NCBI RefSeq assembly: GCF_024137025.1
Contig: NZ_JAMYJR010000017.1
Span: 1-64,000 of the forward strand
Reading direction: 5' to 3'
Length of the DNA stretch: 64,000 nt
Origin: Paractinoplanes aksuensis
GTDB lineage: Bacteria; Actinomycetota; Actinomycetes; Mycobacteriales; Micromonosporaceae
Shown here: in pieces, positions 59,082 to 64,000 of the stretch
Layout: each line of letters opens with the position of its first letter
Numbering within the stretch: the first letter of the stretch is position 1
Program-made: the position numbers and the translations under genes
Notes under the pieces: model-generated
What the model saw: only the letters and a program-made list of their open reading frames with translations
Told to the model about the DNA's origin: nothing
Database searches by the model: none

Positions 59082-59548
59082 CGACGCACGATCTTGCGCG
59101 GCTTGGCCTGACGCTGCTGCGAGTAGGCCTTGAGCGAGCGCGAGCGGTAGTCGCGGGCCATGGCCACCGAGATCCAGTAACCGACCAGGGTGCCGCCGCC
59201 GGCGAAGGCCAGGTACAGCGCGAGCTGGGCGAAGAAGCTGTCGGAGCCGTTGCCGAACGGCTGGTCGCCGCTGACGAACGGTCCCACCAGGAGGGTCAGC
59301 AGCATGGCCCCGGCCACGCCGAGCACCCAGTCGGGAACGAGCCACTCCGACGGGCGACGGTTGTGCGACACCATGAACGCATAGACGGCGAGCACGACAC
59401 CGATGACCGCGAACATGACGATCGTGGTGCGCGTCTCGGCCGCGTCGTTGTCGGTGAACGCGAACCGGGTGACCAGGCGGGCCACCACGTTGATCGCGAA
59501 CAGGCCGACCGCGAGCGCCGCGATCGGGAACCAGCGCTGCTGCCTCAT
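59078..59548 (-). CDS. Small multipass membrane protein
   Basis: 156 residues with four membrane helices (about 8-27, 42-62, 73-93 and 107-130) and a basic C-terminal tail (YSQQRQAKPRKIVRR). No recognised domain. Same strand as the VanW gene, 30 bp downstream of it, and perhaps part of its transcript. Confidence 0.82.
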   Translation of the reverse strand: MRQQRWFPIAALAVGLFAINVVARLVTRFAFTDNDAAETRTTIVMFAVIGVVLAVYAFMVSHNRRPSEWLVPDWVLGVAGAMLLTLLVGPFVSGDQPFGNGSDSFFAQLALYLAFAGGGTLVGYWISVAMARDYRSRSLKAYSQQRQAKPRKIVRR

Positions 59549-59578
59549 GTGCCCTCCCCGGGGCTTACTGAGCGGGGG

Positions 59579-61432
59579 TCAGTCACCGCCGCAGACGAAC
59601 CGTGGCTCGGGATCGTAGCGCCAAGTGAACTTCTTGCGCTCGACCTCCTGGCCATCCTTGCGGATGACGCGCCACGCGTCCTGGGTGAAGCCTGGTAGTC
59701 CGCTGGAAGAAATGCACTTCGGGCCGGGCTCGCGCTGCACGGTGCGCGGGCTCGTGACGTTGCGCCGGGGCCCGTAGACGGTCTTGACGCTGTCGTAGAC
59801 CTTGGTGCTCCACATCGTGACGGTCACCGAGCGCCCGGTCGTGGCGGTGTCGATCAGAATCCCGTACGGCGTGGTGTTCTTGAACTTCAGATCCAGGGTG
59901 GGATAGAAGATCGTCGACTCGATGACCGACGGGTAGCGCGAGAAGTAGAACGAGTGCGGCTTGTGCTCGACGTCCTCGAGACCCGCGTAGTAGGCGGCGT
60001 TGAACAGCGTGGTGGTGAACTGCGAGGCGCCACCGCCGACGCCCGGCTCGAGCACCCCGTTCACGATGACCGGCGCGTCCTTGTAGCCCTTGGCGTAGTT
60101 GCGCTCGCCCGTGTGCCCGTTGAGCGAGAACGTCGCGCCCGGGCGCACGAGCGCGCCGTCGACCGCCTTGGCCACCGTGATGATGTTCTGGCTGCGCGGC
60201 GAACTGCGCCCGCCGGTGAAGTAGGTGGTGAAGGTCGACACCTTCTCTTTGATGCCGAGCTCGGCCACGTCGGCCTGGCTGGTCTCGGACTCGGCCGCGG
60301 CCAGCACGCCGGTGACCGCACGCGGAGCCGGACCGGCCAGCACGCCGAGCAGTTCCGGGCCGAGCTTGGTCACGTCGACCACACGGCCCGGCGCCCCGGC
60401 CACGATCTGCGGCTTGCCGCCGCTCAGTCGCACGGTGGCCGGCTTGGCCGCTGTCTCGACCCGGCCGAACTGGGCCTTTCCGGCCGCCCGCAGCCGCTTG
60501 CCGTCGATCGCCGGGGCCAGCACACCGGCGGAGTCGGCCCGGAAGACCAGCCCCTTGGCCACTGCGGCCGGGGACAGCTGGAACGACTCGGCGCCGACCT
60601 CGACCGTCACCGGCGCGGCCACGGCGGGCTTGGCGACATCGGTGACCAGCGCGTCGACCTGCGCCTTGGTCATCGCCGGCGGGCGCGTGGTCAGCGGCAC
60701 GTCGGCCACCTGACCGGTCGGCCACGCGCCGGTCACGCGCTCGGCGGCGACCGCGCCGTCCAGATCAAGACCGGCTTGCGGGTACGTCGCCACGGGCGTG
60801 ACGCCCTTGAACGTGATCGCCGGCTTGCGCACGGTGACGCGCTTCGGGTTCACGTGCGGGCGGAGCGCCGCCTCGAGCTTGGCCGCCTCCAGGCGTACGA
60901 CCGGGGGAACGATCTTGACCCCGAAGAGCCGGCGGCCGCTCCCGGCCGCGGCGTCGACAGTCGCCGGCACGTCGAACGCGAGACCGACCGCCTCGGGCTT
61001 GACCGTCACGTCCTTGCCGTCGAGGCGGACCCGGGCCGGTTGGGCCGACCGCGCCGCCACATGGTCGCCCAGCGCCTTCTCGGCCTCGGACCGGCTCAGC
61101 GCGCCCAGGTCGAGCCCCAGCACCTCGGTGCCACGCGGAATGTCACCGGCCGTGACGTAGGCCCCGGCGCCACCGGCACCCACCACCAGCAGACCGGCCA
61201 CCGCCGTCGCGACCAGCACCCCACGCCGGGACTTCTTCTCGGCGGGCGGTGGCGGCGGCGGCAGCTGTTCTTGCGGCGGAACGTCCCGTTGGGCCGGCAT
61301 CACGACCGTGTTCGAGCTCATCGGCAGCGGGACTGTGGCATCGGCCTCATCGGGGACCGTAACGCTGCCGTCCGGACCGGCGTTGAGGATGACGGTGTCG
61401 TCCGGTCTCGCGCCCTCGGGCCTGGCAGTCAC
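59579..61432 (-). CDS. VanW/YoaR-family envelope protein
   Basis: 617 residues. A cytosolic Pro-rich head (QLPPPPPPAEKK), one membrane helix (about 72-94), then repeated PG_binding_4-like domains (RGTEVLGLDLGALSRSEAEK and a second around 220-330) and a VanW domain near 410-560 (GGGASQFTTTLFNAAYYAG, HSFYFSRYPSVIESTIFYP). The family is anchored outside and probably binds or remodels peptidoglycan, though no catalytic activity is proven. No vancomycin-resistance genes are near. Confidence 0.9.
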   Translation of the reverse strand: MTARPEGARPDDTVILNAGPDGSVTVPDEADATVPLPMSSNTVVMPAQRDVPPQEQLPPPPPPAEKKSRRGVLVATAVAGLLVVGAGGAGAYVTAGDIPRGTEVLGLDLGALSRSEAEKALGDHVAARSAQPARVRLDGKDVTVKPEAVGLAFDVPATVDAAAGSGRRLFGVKIVPPVVRLEAAKLEAALRPHVNPKRVTVRKPAITFKGVTPVATYPQAGLDLDGAVAAERVTGAWPTGQVADVPLTTRPPAMTKAQVDALVTDVAKPAVAAPVTVEVGAESFQLSPAAVAKGLVFRADSAGVLAPAIDGKRLRAAGKAQFGRVETAAKPATVRLSGGKPQIVAGAPGRVVDVTKLGPELLGVLAGPAPRAVTGVLAAAESETSQADVAELGIKEKVSTFTTYFTGGRSSPRSQNIITVAKAVDGALVRPGATFSLNGHTGERNYAKGYKDAPVIVNGVLEPGVGGGASQFTTTLFNAAYYAGLEDVEHKPHSFYFSRYPSVIESTIFYPTLDLKFKNTTPYGILIDTATTGRSVTVTMWSTKVYDSVKTVYGPRRNVTSPRTVQREPGPKCISSSGLPGFTQDAWRVIRKDGQEVERKKFTWRYDPEPRFVCGGD

Positions 61433-61461
61433 GTGCTCACCTCATCGGTCGGGGAACGCCG

Positions 61462-61944
61462 CTAGGGCAACGTGCGCTTCAGGATCAGGCGATAGGAGTA
61501 GACGGCGTAGGTGAGGCTGCCGGCCAGGATCGTGACCAGCGCGACCCAGTTCTCGCCGCCCAGCAGATAGTCGCCCTCGTCGGAGCGGACGCCCGCCGCG
61601 AACAGCATCAGCAGCGTCCACAGGCCCCACGGCGGGGCCAGCGACCAGCGCCGGCGGGTGGTGCTGACCGCGAACCAGGCGATGGCCCAGTTGAACAGCA
61701 TCGACAGCGGGACGGACAGCCACAGCAGCGGGCCGCCGCCCGAACCGATCGCGTCGCCGCGCCAGATCGACACCACGTCACCGGCCCGCAGGGTGCTCAG
61801 GAAGATCTCGAGCAGGCCGGTGACCAGCGCGGCCACCACCGCCACGGTCACCCCGCCGACGCGGATCAGCTTGTCCCAGCCGGCCCACGGCTGGCGGGCC
61901 TTCTGCTCGTACGTCTCGGGCTCGGGCTGCACGTCGACCGTCAT
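61462..61944 (-). CDS. Small membrane protein coupled to mshB
   Basis: 160 residues from the ATG at 61944, overlapping the mshB stop by 4 bp. Four hydrophobic segments (about 29-48, 72-95, 105-122, 132-150) and an internal WSLAPPWGLWTLLMLF. It is found next to mshB in relatives, but its role in mycothiol synthesis is unproven. Confidence 0.85.
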   Translation of the reverse strand: MTVDVQPEPETYEQKARQPWAGWDKLIRVGGVTVAVVAALVTGLLEIFLSTLRAGDVVSIWRGDAIGSGGGPLLWLSVPLSMLFNWAIAWFAVSTTRRRWSLAPPWGLWTLLMLFAAGVRSDEGDYLLGGENWVALVTILAGSLTYAVYSYRLILKRTLP

Positions 61945-62843
61945 CGCGAGGCCGCGTCGGATATCGCCGGTTGCTCCAGGTCGAGCCCGCCGAACAGGTC
62001 GCTCTCCCAGTTGTGGGGGCCCTCGCCGGGGCCGCGGGAGCCCTGGGCGATGGTGAAGTATTCGACGCCCATGAACTCGCCGCCGAAGTCGCCGGCGATG
62101 CCGTAGAGCCACGAGTCGTCGGGGATCTGGGTGGCGTGGGCCTTCATGGCCGCGACCTTTTGCTGGTAGTAGTCGGTGCCGTCGATGCGGGCGGCGATCT
62201 CGTCGTCGGGGTGGCCGAACGGCAGATCTTCCACCTTTTCCACGTCGGCGAACGGGTTGTCGGAGAGCTCGCGGAACGCCTCCATGCCGTCGCGCAGCAC
62301 GCTCAGCGGCATCGCCGTCCAGTAGATCTTCTGCGGGCCGTCGGGGCCGGCCAGCTCGGCCGCGCGCATGGCGACCCGGTGGGCCTGGATGTGGTCGGGA
62401 TGACCGTAGAAGCCGTTGGGGTCGTACGTGATCATGACCTGGGGCTTGACCTCGCGGATGACCTCGAGCAGCAGGGCGGCCGCGGCGTCGACGTCGGCCC
62501 GCCAGAACGCGCGCTCGTGGTCGTTGGTGGGCAGGCCCATCATGCCGGAGTCGCGGAAGCGGCCGGCCCCGCCGAGGAACCGGTGGTCGGTGACGCCCAG
62601 CGCGGCGCACGCGCGGGACAGCTCGACCAGGCGGTAGCCGCCGAGCTGGTCGGCCTGGGCCGCCTCGAGCTGGGCCAGGGCGGGGACATGGATCTCGCCC
62701 TCTTCGCCGAGAGTGCAGGTCACGAGCGTCACGTGGGCGCCGGAGGCCGCGTAGTGGGCCATGGTGGCGCCGGTGCCGGTGACCTCGTCGTCGGGGTGGG
62801 CGTGCACCAGCAGGAGCCGGCGGGCGGGCAGGGCGTCAGTCAC
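61941..62843 (-). CDS. mshB: MshB, GlcNAc-inositol deacetylase of mycothiol synthesis
   Basis: 300 residues from the GTG at 62843. The zinc motif HAHPDDE (about 14-20) and the second block YDPNGFYGHPDHIQ are those of the MshB/PIG-L family. It deacetylates GlcNAc-Ins, the second pathway-specific step after MshA. Mycothiol is the thiol that the mycoredoxin at 17399 works with. It is divergent from the S9 peptidase gene and coupled to a membrane protein gene. Confidence 0.94.
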   Translation of the reverse strand: MTDALPARRLLLVHAHPDDEVTGTGATMAHYAASGAHVTLVTCTLGEEGEIHVPALAQLEAAQADQLGGYRLVELSRACAALGVTDHRFLGGAGRFRDSGMMGLPTNDHERAFWRADVDAAAALLLEVIREVKPQVMITYDPNGFYGHPDHIQAHRVAMRAAELAGPDGPQKIYWTAMPLSVLRDGMEAFRELSDNPFADVEKVEDLPFGHPDDEIAARIDGTDYYQQKVAAMKAHATQIPDDSWLYGIAGDFGGEFMGVEYFTIAQGSRGPGEGPHNWESDLFGGLDLEQPAISDAASR

Positions 62844-62936
62844 GCGGCAACTGTACGCGGGGACCCCGACAGACTTCCGGTACGCCGTGCCCGGTTTGGG
62901 GCGCGCGGGAGGGGCTTGATCAGCGATGCTGTCGGG

Positions 62937-64000
62937 GTGGACTTTCCGGGACTCGCGGAACGCACCGGTCACTTCCGTCACGGCGCGCCGCACACGGTGA
63001 CGGTCGGCGCGGACGGCCGGCGTGTGGTCTTCCTGCGCTCGGCCGGCCCCGAGGACCCGATCTCGTCGCTCTGGGTGCTCAACGTGGCCACCGCGACCGA
63101 GTCCCTGGTCGCGGCCGGGCCCATCGACGCGTACGCCACCGACCGCGACGCCTGCGTGGCCGCCTTCACCCGCGAGGGCCGTCTGTACCGGGCCGAACTG
63201 GCCCGGGGCACGCTGACCGAGGTGCCGACCGACGAGCCGGCCGAGGACCCGCGACCCGACCCCGACGGCGTCAACATCGGCTACGTCAGCCGGGTCGGCG
63301 GCTCGCCCTCGCTGCGGGTGGTCGGCCCCGACGGCGACCGCCTGCTGGCCGGCGAATCGGGCAACGCGTGGCGTGAACAGGGCGGATCCATCGGCTGGGG
63401 GCTGCCCGACGAGCCGGCCCGCCGGTTCGGGCGCGACCGCGGCTGGTGGTGGGCGCCCGACGGCAGCCAGATCCTGGCCGCCCGCACGGCCGCGTCGACC
63501 AGCCTGCACCTGCTCGACCTCGACTTCGGCTGGGTCGACGTGCACTGGGACCGCGAGACGTACCCCCACGTGGTCGGGGTGCGCTGGGCCGACGGGGGCG
63601 GGCCGCTGATCACCGTGCTGCGCCGGATGCAGCAGCACGGCCTGGTGCTGGCGGTCGATCCGCGTACGGGGGAAACCCAGGTCCATGCGGAACTGGCCGA
63701 CGCCCGCTGGGTCGAACCGGTGGCCGGCACACCCCGTCACCTGCCCGACGGCCGGGTGCTGGTCGGCGGCGAACTCGCCCACGACGGCTTCGACGCGCGA
63801 TGCCTGTTCGCCGACGGCAGCCTGCTCACCCCACCCAGCCTCTACGTGCGGCGGGTGGTCGGCACGGCGCCCCGGCCCGGCGGCCCGAGCGGCTCCCCCG
63901 ACCTGATCGTCGAGGGCACCGAGGACGACCCGGCCACCCAGGACGTCTTCCGCGTCCGCACCTCGCTAGGCGGTGGCGGCGCCGAAGCCCGCAAGATCAC
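62937..64000 (+). CDS. S9 (dipeptidyl peptidase IV-like) peptidase, N-terminal part, runs off the edge
   Basis: Starts with GTG at 62937 (MDFPGLAERTGHFRHGAPHT). About 354 residues are in the window. They form repeated blade-like segments of a beta-propeller: GWWWAPDGSQILAARTA and TSLHLLDLDFGWVDVHW match the DPPIV/prolyl oligopeptidase N-terminal domain. The catalytic alpha/beta hydrolase domain lies beyond 64000. No signal peptide is visible, so a cytosolic peptidase is likely. Confidence 0.85.
   Translation, partial: MDFPGLAERTGHFRHGAPHTVTVGADGRRVVFLRSAGPEDPISSLWVLNVATATESLVAAGPIDAYATDRDACVAAFTREGRLYRAELARGTLTEVPTDEPAEDPRPDPDGVNIGYVSRVGGSPSLRVVGPDGDRLLAGESGNAWREQGGSIGWGLPDEPARRFGRDRGWWWAPDGSQILAARTAASTSLHLLDLDFGWVDVHWDRETYPHVVGVRWADGGGPLITVLRRMQQHGLVLAVDPRTGETQVHAELADARWVEPVAGTPRHLPDGRVLVGGELAHDGFDARCLFADGSLLTPPSLYVRRVVGTAPRPGGPSGSPDLIVEGTEDDPATQDVFRVRTSLGGGGAEARKI

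Noticed and set aside
59579..61432. Vancomycin-resistance locus
   Set aside because: The VanW domain is common in unrelated envelope proteins, and no vanHAX or VanRS genes are near.

Overview
The window is high-GC chromosomal DNA from a mycelial actinobacterium, most likely Micromonosporaceae (Actinoplanes-like). I infer this from the codon bias, the frequent GTG starts, and a gene set that includes mycothiol genes (mshB, mycoredoxin), WhiB7, AdnAB and UvrD2 helicases, an ESX-type mycosin locus and DUF5679. It is dense core chromosome. I see no tRNA, rRNA, CRISPR array, transposase or phage gene. The first 160 bases hold a response-regulator fragment cut off by a poly-C tract that is probably an assembly artefact.

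Bases 161-36643 follow, from memory, the Mycobacterium tuberculosis order Rv3193c-Rv3202c: UPF0182 membrane protein, PDZ/Lon-type protease, DUF2342 metalloprotease, ABC1 kinase, whiB7, uvrD2, mycoredoxin, nudC, adnB, adnA. Lineage-specific material is inserted: a DUF5679 zinc ribbon, a four-box DnaA-site cluster, a ThiF-like protein, an M18 aminopeptidase, a frameshifted MFS gene with a divergent LysR regulator, a PhyH dioxygenase with two paralogous small proteins, an M16 peptidase pair, and an Rrf2-controlled sulfonate ABC operon. whiB7 has a long leader with an upstream ORF and mutually exclusive hairpins, so its attenuation can be read from the sequence.

Bases 36673-46720 hold a LacI regulator, two LOG-family proteins and a lysine block: dapE and dapD divergent, then lysG and lysE divergent. 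Next comes a MerR regulator fused to sliding-clamp (DnaN) domains, with a textbook MerR-type promoter and two DnaA boxes upstream. Two methyltransferases, a nitrilase-family enzyme and RidA follow.

Bases 47144-50482 are the most accessory part: a structured, AT-richer leader and four exported proteins. Three of the four look homologous (export segment, small beta domain, conserved cysteine pair) and the fourth has an FnIII-like domain with a disordered tail. They may form an undescribed surface structure. Bases 50489-56525 carry a DUF4407 membrane protein, a SIMPL protein and a small ESX-associated operon (two helical secretion candidates, mycosin, unknown protein) without the ESX core channel genes.

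The right end returns to core metabolism: fdxA-dapC, a GNAT enzyme, a VanW-type envelope protein, mshB with a small membrane partner, and the start of an S9 peptidase that runs off the edge. The best candidates for new biology are the MerR-clamp fusion with its DnaA boxes, the four-box DnaA cluster, the whiB7 leader and the exported-protein cluster.
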